A stretch of DNA of 64,000 bases from Arthrobacter sp. StoSoilB22 (GCF_019977315.1 NZ_AP024652.1:3410001-3474000); one strand, 5' to 3'; positions 36,409 to 45,384 are shown, counted from the first letter of the stretch. Numbers and translations are program-made. Notes: generated by a model from the sequence alone, not told the origin.

Positions 36409-36450
36409 GCCCGTTCGAGCATCAGTGATAGTTCGGCGCCGTCGGGGTCA

Positions 36451-37344
36451 CTAAGCGATGAAATCCTTCATCCAAGTCTTCAAGTCTTCACCGAATTCTG
36501 CCCGCTCGGAAGCCATGGTAATCACGGCCTTGAGATAGCTGAGCTTGTCGCCCGTGTCATAGCGTCGGCCGCGGAAGATGACACCATAAACGCCTGAGCC
36601 GTCGCCCTCGGCCGCAGCAAGGGTCTGCAAAGCGTCCGTCAGCTGAATTTCTCCCCCACGGCCGGGCTCTGTCGCTTCCAGGACATTGAAAACCTCCGGG
36701 TGCAGCACGTAGCGACCAATGACAGCCAAGTTCGACGGGGCGTCCTCCACATTTGGCTTTTCAACCAAGCTATTGACGCGCACAAACCCCTCGCCGCCGA
36801 TTGCTGAGATGTCTGCACAGCCATAGGCGCTTATCTGTGACGGCTCGACTTCAATAAGAGCGACCACCGAACCACCGGTTTTGGCTTGTACGTGCATCAT
36901 GGTGGTCAGGAGATCGTCTCGCTCGTCGATAAGGTCGTCTCCCAAAAGAACTGCGAATGGTTCGTCTCCTACGTGCTGACGGCCGCATAGAACAGCATGG
37001 CCCAAACCTTTGGGCTCACCTTGCCGGACATAGTGGATGGGTCCAAGTTCAGAGGCATATTGAACGGCCTCTAAACGCGTCTTGTCCCCCTTGGCCTCAA
37101 GGGTCTGCTCAAGATCTGGTGCGCGGTCAAAGTGGTCTTCCAGCGCCCGTTTGCTGCGTCCCGTAATCATCAGAACGTCTGTTAGGCCGGCACTGACGGC
37201 TTCCTCAACGACGTACTGAATTGCCGGCGCATCAACTACAGGAAGCATCTCCTTAGGCATGGCCTTTGTTGCAGGCAAGAAACGAGTTCCCAACCCCGCA
37301 GCAGGAATGACAGCTTTTCGTACAGCGTTCCCCCATTGAGTCAT
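36451..37344 (-). CDS. galU: UTP-glucose-1-phosphate uridylyltransferase
   Basis: A 297-residue nucleotidyltransferase from ATG 37344. The N-terminal KAVIPAAGLGTRFLPATKAMPKEMLPVVDAP is the classic UTP-binding signature, with QGEPKGLGHAV, LLGDDL and SLVEKP further on. The same frame extends upstream to 37551, but that part is not GalU-like. It makes UDP-glucose, the substrate of the dehydrogenase at 31719 and of glycosyltransferases. No strong ribosome binding site precedes the start. Confidence 0.94.
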   Translation of the reverse strand: MTQWGNAVRKAVIPAAGLGTRFLPATKAMPKEMLPVVDAPAIQYVVEEAVSAGLTDVLMITGRSKRALEDHFDRAPDLEQTLEAKGDKTRLEAVQYASELGPIHYVRQGEPKGLGHAVLCGRQHVGDEPFAVLLGDDLIDERDDLLTTMMHVQAKTGGSVVALIEVEPSQISAYGCADISAIGGEGFVRVNSLVEKPNVEDAPSNLAVIGRYVLHPEVFNVLEATEPGRGGEIQLTDALQTLAAAEGDGSGVYGVIFRGRRYDTGDKLSYLKAVITMASERAEFGEDLKTWMKDFIA

Positions 37345-37563
37345 GAACAAACCATATAAAGTTGCCCATGAATTCCAAAATTGGGTGGGACTATGCCACT
37401 TGATCAGTTCCCTTGTCATATGGCGTAGGCTGCCCACATCAAGTCTTTGCCCGAACTCGATGTGGGCAGCTGCCTGCACCTGAGTTCGTCTGAATATCTC
37501 ACTTCTACACGACATCTTGATAATAAAGGTCGGGGAGATCGTTGCACTCACACTGGCGGAGAG

Positions 37564-37713
37564 ATGCCTAAATATGTAATCACCCAGGGACTCGAAACCG
37601 AAGAGATCATCGTGGCCTCATGAGCTACGGAGGGCAACATTCAGTGGTGATTTTACGACCCAGATGATCGCGCAGAGACCCGGTTGGAATGTTATGTGCT
37701 GATGCTCCACTAA
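37564..37713 (+). pseudogene. Decayed copy of the 55-aa ORF found at 43032
   Basis: Translation aligns without frameshift to the intact small protein at 43032-43199 (MPKYVITQGLETEEIIVAS against MPNYVINEGLETEEVIVAA). It carries an in-frame TGA at codon 20 (37621) and another replacing a Trp codon of the WW pair, plus a one-codon deletion near the end. The 50 bp upstream also align loosely with the region before 43032. It is therefore a paralogous pseudogene. Confidence 0.75.
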
Positions 37714-38424
37714 GCTGCGCACATGTGAGTGACGTGGCAAGCACTTGGTTCGCGTCTGGTCCACGCCCTTGAACATCCCTGTGTAAATGTTTAGCCAGCT
37801 TCGTAAAGAATCCTGAAAACTGAGCCTCCACTGAAATTAGCGTGGGTCTCTTATTTGTCCGGGTACCAGCCATTTGTTCCCCATACAAACGGCACACTGG
37901 GTACGGAGACGTTGGCGCACTCGTTCGCGGGGCGCCCCCCGTAGGAGTCTCGGCGCAAAGCGAGCAACTGGCATCGAGCTCATCGGCCCGACCGCTGCCC
38001 CCGCTGGTCCGATGCGGCCGAACCGAACACATGAAGGAAGGACGCCGATTGACCAAAGGATGCCGGAGTCGTCCCAATTGTGCTTCACCTGAGGTGGTAG
38101 CCCGCAAACGGCGTGGACCATTTGTTCAAGTCGCCCGTAAGGGGTAGCTGGTTCTTATTCGCAGCGTCCTGGCCCTGTCCCAAGTCACGCCCGCACGATC
38201 TCGCTTGTGAAGCTGCTGATACATGCTGCTTGAATGCGAAAACGCCCAGACGATCTACGGGTAACATACACCCGTTGTGTGGAAAGTAGCCTTATGATGA
38301 TCCGGGCGGCACGCTCGAATCACCATAAATGTTGCCCAAACACGAGCGTGCCGCTTCAACCAAACCCATGGCGCACTTGCAGCGACCCAAAACTCTCATC
38401 GCACCAAACCAGCAATGTTGCTCA
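37714..38424. other. 711-bp region without a supported gene
   Basis: Short frames only, none with a recognisable product. It contains a perfect 12-bp inverted repeat at 38306-38354. The stretch at about 38155-38215 is faintly reminiscent of the eroded hydrolase remnants further right, but too weakly to call. It looks like eroded sequence at the right part of the exopolysaccharide island. Confidence 0.5.
38306..38354. repeat. 12-bp perfect inverted repeat, possible hairpin
   Basis: GCGGCACGCTCG at 38306-38317 and its exact complement CGAGCGTGCCGC at 38343-38354, separated by 25 bases. There is no T-run. It lies 70 bp before a small membrane-protein ORF and could be a hairpin or a protein-binding site. 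Confidence 0.6.
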
Positions 38425-38559
38425 ATGAAAGGACACCTGTTGCCCTACGTCGACATCAATCCCCACAAAACCGGGCCCAAATGGCCCGCCTATATCGGCC
38501 TCGTAATCATCATCATCATCACTGCAGCAATTGTGGCTCTTGCACTGATACGTCACTGA
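38425..38559 (+). CDS. Small single-pass membrane protein
   Basis: A 44-residue ORF (ATG 38425). A short polar N-terminus with a YVDINPHKTGPKWPAYI stretch leads into one strongly hydrophobic segment (GLVIIIIITAAIVALALI) and RH at the end. GAAAGGA just inside the ORF suggests the true start may be a TTG about 15 bases later, giving about 39 residues. No family is recognised; the run of Ile after a Pro-rich juxtamembrane part is typical of genuine small membrane proteins. Confidence 0.5.
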   Translation: MKGHLLPYVDINPHKTGPKWPAYIGLVIIIIITAAIVALALIRH

Positions 38560-39015
38560 TCTCGGCCCGTCAAAAAGCGGTCCGGGACCAACAACGTTGG
38601 CTACTGCAAGTGAAAGTACTACAGGGAGCACTCATAGCCTATTCGTGCTTATGGTTAGCTGGTGAGTCGCCGTCGACTTTTTCCAGCGGCTCCGTCCGCC
38701 GAGACTAGTACCAGTCTCCGCCGACTGCTTGCCCGACAAATGCTTTCCGCTCGGCAGATTTTGTTTAGTTTCTGGTGAAGCCGCGAGGTACTCCTCAGCA
38801 AACCCCTATGCAGACCCACAATTAGGGGCTGTAAGCTGGTTCCCAGAGCTGCATCGATGAGTAGCGTCAAGTTCTTTCGTTACATTCACCATTCGGGCCT
38901 GCTGCGACTTCACGCGCGTTTGATACGCCAATCAGCAAGTCTGATGTAGACGCTACACTTATGACAATATCCGGCAGTGCATGCTGCCTGCGCTGGAATC
39001 AAACTGGGGGAAACA
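38560..39015. other. 456-bp region without a supported gene
   Basis: No convincing coding frame. A six-bp hairpin (GAGACT/AGTCTC, 38699-38716) is the only structure I noticed. The end carries the ribosome binding site (GGGGGAAACA) of the acyltransferase. Confidence 0.45.
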
Positions 39016-40164
39016 ATGGCTGTGCAACCGGGCGTCTCGCCGTTCCCGCCCTCATTCCCATCCTCTCGTCGTGAACTCCGAGCCGCGCGGAGCCGCCCTG
39101 CCAGTTTAGCTCGTGAGGGTTGGGCAGACAGCGCAAAGGGGCTGTGTATTCTACTGGTCGTCCTTGGGCACGCTGCAGGGTTGTACGGTGTCCTAGATGC
39201 TGAAATCCCAGCATGGGTATTACAGGCTTGGAACACCATAATTATGGCTTTCAAACCGATACGCGTTCCTCTGTTTTTTCTGATCTCGGGCTACTTCGCC
39301 CATCGAGCATTACAGCGGCCCTGGCGCCTCACCTTCAGACTTAGGGTGGCACAAAATGCTTATCTGTATGTCTTGTGGGTCGCCCTGCTGGGCCTATTCT
39401 TTAATGTAGTCATACGCCCCCAATTTGGGGGCGTAGATTACACATGGGAAGGCGTTTGGGCGCAACTGCTTAACCCGATCAGCCACCCTTGGTATCTCTA
39501 CGCCCTGGTGGTCTACTTTGTCATTGCCAAGCTCATGGCCCGAAAGCAATGGAAGGGGGTGGCGACCGGCGTGGCCGCCGCGCTTTACTTAGGGGCGGGC
39601 CATCCCTGGCTGCCGCTACCAGCAAACCTGTGCGGTGGCCTGGTGTTCTTCCTAGTTGGGTCCTATTGGCCTGAGGTTGTACGACTCATGGCTTACCGAC
39701 TAAACCCTAAGAAAGTGGCAAGTTTGCTTGGAGCGTATCTGGGGATGGCTCTGGTAGTTAGACTGCTCGGCATCAGTGAGATCAACGCAGCTATGCTTCT
39801 GCTCTCTATGCTCGCCGTCCCGGCGTCCGTCGCCATTTTCGCCAGGTTCCAAGAACATAATATTGTTACGCGTGGCCTCACGTGGGTTGGCAAGCGAACG
39901 CTGCCCGTGTACGTGTTGCACTTTCCGCTACTGGTAATTGTTTCGTGGCTCGTTCAGAATTTGCCCACAACATTGGCCCCGTCCGGAGCTTCTAACATCT
40001 TCTATCTGATTCTGCCAATCCTAGCAACGCTCTTGGCCGCCGGCGGAGCCCTTGGTATTCATGCCATCCTTACACGGGTTCCAGTCGGAACGTGGTTGTT
40101 CCAGCTTCCGGCCATGAGCGATCACTCTGAACAGAGACAAAGGAGAAATCGGTCGAGAATGTGA
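39016..40164 (+). CDS. Acyltransferase family 3 membrane protein
   Basis: A 382-residue integral membrane protein, start ATG 39016 with GGGGGAAACA upstream. It has about ten hydrophobic segments. The family's N-terminal pattern is clear: GLCILLVVLGHAAGLYG with the catalytic His, then VPLFFLISGYFAHRALQRPW, and VGKRTLPVYVLHFPLLV near the end. Such proteins transfer acetyl or other acyl groups to sugars at the membrane. It probably decorates the exopolysaccharide. Confidence 0.88.
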   Translation: MAVQPGVSPFPPSFPSSRRELRAARSRPASLAREGWADSAKGLCILLVVLGHAAGLYGVLDAEIPAWVLQAWNTIIMAFKPIRVPLFFLISGYFAHRALQRPWRLTFRLRVAQNAYLYVLWVALLGLFFNVVIRPQFGGVDYTWEGVWAQLLNPISHPWYLYALVVYFVIAKLMARKQWKGVATGVAAALYLGAGHPWLPLPANLCGGLVFFLVGSYWPEVVRLMAYRLNPKKVASLLGAYLGMALVVRLLGISEINAAMLLLSMLAVPASVAIFARFQEHNIVTRGLTWVGKRTLPVYVLHFPLLVIVSWLVQNLPTTLAPSGASNIFYLILPILATLLAAGGALGIHAILTRVPVGTWLFQLPAMSDHSEQRQRRNRSRM

Positions 40165-40320
40165 ACGTCGCCCTCGTCCAAAAAGCGCCAGACCACTAGC
40201 CCTCAGGCGCATGGCAATCTCGTTGGCAGATGACCTGAGCCTTTCGCAGTGAAGCCAGTCTGCGGCAGCGCTGCCATCGGATGCTCTCCTGACACGTGAC
40301 GCAAACAGGTTCACCGCTTA

Positions 40321-40590
40321 CGTCCGCCCCGCGTCCTACTCCCAGGACCCGACCGCGATCTCGCCCGTGTTTGTTGTGGAAGTATCGCTCGCCGAGGTGG
40401 GGGCAGCACGGTGCCGTCGGTTATGCCCGCGGTCTGGCGGTGTGCATTCAAGCCACTCCGGTTCCGCTTGTTCTCGGCGACCACGAACAGCCTCAATTAA
40501 AGCTCCTTTGGGAAGCCCGGACCCCAGGCACACTTGAAGTTGGTCCTGAAGTAGCCCAACTCGTAACCACGGTTCCTGGTGCGGGGATGT
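40321..40590 (-). pseudogene. Eroded remnant of hydrolase C-terminus (copy 1)
   Basis: Minus-strand sequence alignable to the remnant at 44052-44460 through the pieces matching GLPKGA, EPEWLE, GHNRRH and EIAVGSWE in shifting frames. Several frameshifts break it. On the plus strand the shared strings are gcgatctcgcccgtg, gctcgccgaggtgggg and ccactccgg. It is the most decayed of three copies. Confidence 0.6.
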
Positions 40591-40634
40591 AACCAGTCTT
40601 ATGTTGCCGAATCGGGGCCGGATATAATCAGCGC

Positions 40635-40886
40635 ATGACTACTGGGGGAATGACGCCTGCCGCTGGCTTGAAGGCAGAGGCTGGCGACCGAATGGATGCA
40701 TTTTTGGCTCAATGGGCCGCTAGGCCCACGACGAAGAACCTCTGGCTGGTGGCGCTGGGCATTGCGCTGCTAGTCAGTGGCATGTTCATGCTGGGCCGGG
40801 AGCCTACCAGTGGCTGGGACTTCCAGCTGATCTTGGCAGGGATTCTTCTGATCTCCCCTGTCCATCACAAAGAAAACGGCCAGTGA
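40635..40886 (+). CDS. Small two-pass membrane protein, probably leaderless mRNA
   Basis: An 83-residue protein with two hydrophobic segments (NLWLVALGIALLVSGMFML and FQLILAGILLIS). There is no Shine-Dalgarno sequence, but a perfect TATAAT (40623-40628) ends seven bases before the ATG, which would put +1 on the A of the start codon. The stop overlaps the next gene's GTG (GTGA), so this gene leads a two-gene unit with the polymerase-like protein. No family is recognised. Confidence 0.75.
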   Translation: MTTGGMTPAAGLKAEAGDRMDAFLAQWAARPTTKNLWLVALGIALLVSGMFMLGREPTSGWDFQLILAGILLISPVHHKENGQ

Positions 40887-42169
40887 CGCTCCAGATTGCG
40901 CTGGTCTGCTGTCTTGCGCTGCTGACCTCGGCGTACGTTGCCGCGCGGAAAGACCAGTCTCCTCACCTACCCATGCTAGAGGCGGCTTGGCTACACAGCT
41001 CGGTGACTTGGCCCGTTGTTGTGAAGGCAGCGCTCGGATCGTTCATTTTCAGTGCCGACGCTGACAGCGGAACGAGCTACCTTCTCGTGACCTACGGCCC
41101 CGCCCTTCTCATGTCAGTCGTGCTGATGATAGTCAGGGTGCGAGGTGACGCCAAACTGTTTTCACCATCAGTGTGGATATTCGTAAGCGTCGCGCTGTCC
41201 GTGCCGTTCATAGTTTTCTCAGCAAGTAGCGGTGTAGCTGGCATATTGCCGACATTGTTGATTCTGCCCGCATTGTTCCAACGAGCATCCCCAATACCCA
41301 TGGCGGCTTGGTTTAGGTCTGCTCGAACCTCGTTGCTAGTAGTCGTTATGGCAATCACAGGGACCGCCCTGGTAGCGCCAATCAACATCATCGGGCTCTG
41401 CCGGCTGGACAAGTGTTCCGCGTTCGGGGAAGTTCTCACTTCCCCCATCACGAATAACGGGAACTTTGCCGGTGTGGCCATCGCTCTACTGCTTCCGCTG
41501 GCGCTTCTAGGTTTACAGAGGTTCCCGATGATCCTGACGGCGGCTGCCGCACTCATAATGATCGAAGCTTCCGGAAGCCGCTCGGCCGCGATCTCAGCTT
41601 GGGTAGTGTCTGCTGTCATTCTTCTTGCGTCAAAGAATTGGCAGCGCCGTGCTTGGATGCCAATGTTCGCGTTTGGTTGTGTCGTGGCTGCTTCAGTTGT
41701 GACAGCTGTCGGGACGTTTCCCAGAGAGTTCGCTACTTACCGTGGCGGGCTCTGGGCTCGGGCTCAGGAACTATTCTTACAGCAACCGATTCTTGGGCAT
41801 GGGCCAGGCTTCTGGTCGTCACAACCTGCCGAGATGTCGTTTCTCGCCAATTACAGCCCTCATAACTTCTGGCTTGAATTTGCGGTTTCCGGCGGGATTG
41901 TGGCCATGATCTGCGTCATTGCGGCTGGCGTAGCACTCCTTCGAAGGACTGGGAAGCAGGAGCGCTACGCAGTGCTGATGATGTTCATCGCGATTTTGGC
42001 GCTAGGTGTCGTTGAAGCCCCTATTCAGACGGCTAAGCTCGGACTGGCCCCGTTCGCCCATCTTCTCCCACTCATCATCGGTGCGTCATGCGCGGTGGCT
42101 AGTCGTAGCGCGCAGAAACCTAGCCAAGCCAAGGCACTCCCACTGGGCAAAGCGCTGACGCGGCACTGA
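40883..42169 (+). CDS. O-antigen ligase / Wzy polymerase-like membrane protein
   Basis: A 428-residue polytopic protein of about ten membrane segments. The Wzy_C/O-antigen-ligase region is recognisable in YRGGLWARAQELFLQQPILGHGPGFW (about 275-300), followed by the conserved NYSPHNFWLEFAVSGGIV. It is the best candidate for the polymerase that joins lipid-linked repeat units outside the membrane. It starts with GTG overlapping the stop of the small membrane protein. It is about 13 kb from the flippase, unusual for one Wzx/Wzy pair. Confidence 0.83.
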   Translation: MTLQIALVCCLALLTSAYVAARKDQSPHLPMLEAAWLHSSVTWPVVVKAALGSFIFSADADSGTSYLLVTYGPALLMSVVLMIVRVRGDAKLFSPSVWIFVSVALSVPFIVFSASSGVAGILPTLLILPALFQRASPIPMAAWFRSARTSLLVVVMAITGTALVAPINIIGLCRLDKCSAFGEVLTSPITNNGNFAGVAIALLLPLALLGLQRFPMILTAAAALIMIEASGSRSAAISAWVVSAVILLASKNWQRRAWMPMFAFGCVVAASVVTAVGTFPREFATYRGGLWARAQELFLQQPILGHGPGFWSSQPAEMSFLANYSPHNFWLEFAVSGGIVAMICVIAAGVALLRRTGKQERYAVLMMFIAILALGVVEAPIQTAKLGLAPFAHLLPLIIGASCAVASRSAQKPSQAKALPLGKALTRH

Positions 42170-43031
42170 TGATAATTAGGATGTTCGGGTCTTCAAACTG
42201 AGAGTTCCGGGCAACCAGCTTCTTGGCCCCAACCCAGCAGGGGGCAAAAGGCTGGAAGTACGCTAAGAGGTTGCGGCATTCCCGGGTGTGGATTCGACTG
42301 AGCTGAAGCACGAAGTGTACCCAAGGTTAGCTTGTAGCTTCCGCCTACTTGTCGGAGACCGCCTACAAGCGCTAGCCCCGATCTACCGGCGTGTGATCAG
42401 AGGTATAGGCCCGAAATCGGGCTTGGCCTCATGGTCATAGTTGCATCGGTGGCACTCCCCAGCAGTGCCTCGCCTTAGCGTCGCGGCATTAGGCGGTTGG
42501 CCGTTGGTAACCCAGTATATGTGGCACTTCCCTTGGTGAGTTCGAGCGACCCGTACTACACCCATGGCCGCGGCAGCACAGCCGTCGTCCGCCTTGCCGG
42601 CCTATACCAGCGCCTGTATCCGCCCCAACTCCCGCCGTACGCCATCAGAGATCTCCACCGCGTGCGAGTGCTGGAGATAGTGCTCGCCGGGGAGGGGCAC
42701 CACGGTTCGGTCGGTGACGCTCGCGGCTTGGCTGTGATGCGGCTCGAGCCACTCCGGGGTCTCCTTGTTCTCCGCGACCACGCTCTCAGCAGCAGCGGCA
42801 GCTCGTTTGGGAAGCCCGTGCCCCGGTGCGCGTTCGACGTTGCTCTGCATCCCGAAAACGATAGCCTCGGAGTCGGGAAGGGTCTCCGCGAGGCGCTGGC
42901 CTGTCAGCGTGGCGGCGGGCAGCTAGTACGCGACGTGCCCAGATGGGGGTATTTCTGTTGGGCGCAGATGTCGACAACCACCTAACATATGGATACTTAG
43001 AATCGTTTGCTGCACTTTCATTGGGGGGAAC
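42170..43031. other. 862-bp region with gene remnants
   Basis: No intact gene. It contains the hydrolase remnant at 42602-42850 and a small hairpin GCCCGA-AA-TCGGGC near 42409-42422. A TAGAAT at 42998-43003 may be the -10 of the small ORF at 43032. Confidence 0.5.
42602..42850 (-). pseudogene. Remnant of hydrolase C-terminus (copy 2)
   Basis: An 82-codon open stretch without an N-terminal domain. It aligns well with the 44052-44297 frame: VVAENKETPEWLEPHHSQAASVTDRTVVPLPGEHYL against VVAENKQTPEWLTLHHRQAASVTNGTVVPLPGEHYL. Only the last third of an alpha/beta hydrolase remains, so it is a truncated duplicate. Confidence 0.7.
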
Positions 43032-43199
43032 ATGCCGAACTACGTAATCAACGAGGGACTCGAAACCGAAGAAGTCATTGTGGCGGCGAAAGCGACCGAG
43101 GGCAACATTCAATGGTGGTTCTACGACGCGAGTGACCGTACAAAGGAAACGCGGTTGAAAGGCCACGTCCAAACGATCCGCGAAGTTACCCTCCTTTGA
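43032..43199 (+). CDS. Small 55-aa protein of unknown function
   Basis: ATG 43032 follows GGGGGGAAC, a strong ribosome binding site. The protein (MPNYVINEGLETEEVIVAAK...NIQWWFYDASD...) is soluble, with acidic and Trp-rich parts. A decayed copy at 37564 conserves the reading frame and amino-acid pattern apart from two nonsense changes, which supports this being a real gene. Its end overlaps tail-to-tail with the hydrolase gene on the other strand (14 bp). I recognise no family. Confidence 0.7.
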   Translation: MPNYVINEGLETEEVIVAAKATEGNIQWWFYDASDRTKETRLKGHVQTIREVTLL

Positions 43200-44007
43200 G
43201 TAGGTGTGCAAGAAAGCTCCTCACATCCTCTGCCACTCGTTCCGGGCACTCCCACAGCACCAGGTGACCGGTGTTCTCGTAGATCTTCAATCGTGCGCCT
43301 TTGATGCGGCCAGCCAAGGTTTCTTGGTGCTGTCGCGGCACGAGGTGATCGTGGGCACCCCAAAGCCTGAGAGTGGGGACGGAGATATCGCCGGTTTCCG
43401 TCGGAGGAACGGCCTCGTAGAATCCCCGCAAGGAAGCCTTCCAGATTGAGGCCGGCATGGCGAGACCGTCCTTGACCCGATCCTCGATGTATGAGGTTGG
43501 CACGGCGTGCAGCAGCCGATACCACGCCAAAGATTCACGCATCCAGCTCTCCGAGATCGGGTCGGTGAGCCCTTCCACCTCGTTCGCAAATGGTGGCTTC
43601 CCGTGCAAGCTCAGGGGTGCGCCAACCAAGGTCAGGTATGCAACAAGATCCGGATGAGTGACAGCGAGTTGCTGTGCCACATATCCCCCGCTGGAGGACC
43701 CCAGGACATGTGCCTGTTTGACGCCTAAAGCATCCATGAGAGCAACGACGTCCTCAGCGACTTCGGACAGCGAGTAACCATCTACCGGCTTGTCCGCACC
43801 ACCATGACCTCGTAGGTCAGGCGCCACAATCACGAACGCCGGAAGCGCTGCAGTCAGACGATCAAAACTCCGCCAAGATTCGCCCCACGCATGCAATAGC
43901 AGCAGTGGCGCGCCGCCGTCGTCGGCTGTTTGCTCAAGGTTCCCTTGCACGAAACAGGGCACACTGATCCCGGTGCTCAAAGAGACGGTCCTGACCTCGG
44001 CCTCCAT
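43186..44007 (-). CDS. Alpha/beta fold hydrolase (paralogue 1)
   Basis: A 273-residue hydrolase from ATG 44007 (MEAEVRTVSLSTG). It has the oxyanion region LLLLHAWGESWRSFDRL, VIVAPDLRGHG, the nucleophile elbow LGSSSGGYVA (Ser), the acid in LWGAHDHLVP (Asp) and the catalytic His in NTGHLVLWECPE. It is highly similar to the second hydrolase at 44480, which indicates a local duplication. Substrate unknown; possibly an ester or lactone. Confidence 0.9.
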   Translation of the reverse strand: MEAEVRTVSLSTGISVPCFVQGNLEQTADDGGAPLLLLHAWGESWRSFDRLTAALPAFVIVAPDLRGHGGADKPVDGYSLSEVAEDVVALMDALGVKQAHVLGSSSGGYVAQQLAVTHPDLVAYLTLVGAPLSLHGKPPFANEVEGLTDPISESWMRESLAWYRLLHAVPTSYIEDRVKDGLAMPASIWKASLRGFYEAVPPTETGDISVPTLRLWGAHDHLVPRQHQETLAGRIKGARLKIYENTGHLVLWECPERVAEDVRSFLAHLLKGG

Positions 44008-44051
44008 GGCCCCAGCGTACGCTCGCCCCGCCGCTGACAGGAAGGTGAGAC

Positions 44052-44460
44052 CTACCCCCGCCCCGCCTCCCACTCCCTAACCCCATCCGCGATCTCCCCT
44101 GCGTGCGTGTGGTGGAGGTAATGCTCGCCGGGGAGGGGAACAACGGTGCCGTTGGTGACACTCGCGGCTTGGCGGTGGTGCAGCGTGAGCCACTCCGGGG
44201 TCTGCTTGTTCTCCGCCACCACGAACAGCAGCAGCGGCAGATCCTTCGGGAAGGCCGTACCCTGGGCGCGTTCGAAGTTGCTCTTGATGTGGCCCATCTC
44301 GTGAGGTACGTGGCTGAGAGGGAGTTCCGGTTGGTGAGCATCTGCATCTGCTCACGGGCGTGGTCGGTGTAGTTCCCCGAGGCGTCGTTGGCGTCTGAGA
44401 AGACGGTCATCAGCCGAAGCAGTCCGAGGTTCTTCGCAGCGGTCATCAGGTCCGTGGGGA
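44052..44460 (-). pseudogene. Frameshifted hydrolase remnant (copy 3, most complete)
   Basis: About 135 codons of a C-terminal half in two frames. TAAKNLGLLRLMTVFSDAND...MQMLTNRNSLSAT reads in one frame (44446 down to about 44305) and MGHIKSNFERAQGTAFPKDL...GEIADGVREW in another (44297 down to 44052). A frameshift near 44300 and a missing N-terminal domain make it a pseudogene. It lies exactly between the two intact paralogous hydrolases but is not a copy of them. It belongs to a different alpha/beta hydrolase type, with a catalytic-His-like LPGEHYLHH. Confidence 0.75.
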
Positions 44461-44479
44461 ACTGGGCACAGCCAGACGT

Positions 44480-45310
44480 TCAGCCAAGTCGCGGACGCTT
44501 GGGCAGCTCGCCCAGGAAGCTCGTTACGTCCTCGGCCACGCGCTCCGGACACTCCCACAGCACCAGGTGACCGGTGTCCTCGTAGATTTTCAATCGTGCG
44601 CCGTTGATGCGTCTTGCCAAGGTTTCTTGGTGCTGTCGCGGCACGAGGTGGTCGTGGGCGCCCCAGAGCACGAGTGTGGGGACGGTAATGTGGCCGGTCT
44701 CCGTCGGAGGAACGGCCTCGTAGAATCCGCGCAAAGAAGCTTTCCAAATGGATGCCGGAACAGCGAGGCCGTCTCTTACCCGGTCGTCGATGTAGGAGGC
44801 GGGAACGGCGTGCAGCAATCTGTACCAAGATAAAGACTCCCGAACCCAGTCCTCTGAGATCGGATCTTCCAGCCCCTCTACGGCGTCAGCAAATGATGGC
44901 TTCCCATGCAGGCTCAGGGGTGTGCCAACCAACGTCAGGGAAGCAACAAGATCCGGATGAGTGACAGCGAGTTGCTGCGCAACATAACCACCGCTGGATG
45001 ACCCCAGGACATGCGCGCGTTGGACGTCCAAAGTATCCAGCAGGGCAACAACGTCCCCAACTACTTCAGACAACGCATAACCGCTGTCGGGCTTGTCCGC
45101 ATCGCCATGACCTCGCAGATCAGGTGCCACCATCACGAACGTCGGAAGCGAGGCAATGAGGCGACCGAAACTCCGCCGGGATTCACCCCACGCATGCAAT
45201 AGCAGCAGCGGTGCGCCGCCGTCGTCGGCTATTTGCTCAAGTTTCCCCTGCACGAAACAGGGCACACTGATCCCGGTGCTCAAAGCTACGGTCCTGACCC
45301 CGGACTCCAT
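44480..45310 (-). CDS. Alpha/beta fold hydrolase (paralogue 2)
   Basis: A 276-residue hydrolase from ATG 45310, closely related along its whole length to the gene at 43186. The same catalytic blocks occur: LLLLHAWGESRRSF, LGSSSGGYVAQQL, LWGAHDHLVPRQHQETL and EDTGHLVLWECPE. The C-terminus differs (GELPKRPRLG). Both copies keep all catalytic residues, so both may be active. Confidence 0.9.
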   Translation of the reverse strand: MESGVRTVALSTGISVPCFVQGKLEQIADDGGAPLLLLHAWGESRRSFGRLIASLPTFVMVAPDLRGHGDADKPDSGYALSEVVGDVVALLDTLDVQRAHVLGSSSGGYVAQQLAVTHPDLVASLTLVGTPLSLHGKPSFADAVEGLEDPISEDWVRESLSWYRLLHAVPASYIDDRVRDGLAVPASIWKASLRGFYEAVPPTETGHITVPTLVLWGAHDHLVPRQHQETLARRINGARLKIYEDTGHLVLWECPERVAEDVTSFLGELPKRPRLG

Positions 45311-45384
45311 GACACCAGCGTACGCTCGCGGCTTGTCAGGCTGGCCCGGTTGCCTCCATAGGTGAAGCATGGTTCACTATTTTC

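Noticed and set aside
38155..38215. Fourth hydrolase remnant
   Set aside because: Similarity to the other remnants is limited to a few short strings and cannot be separated from chance by eye.
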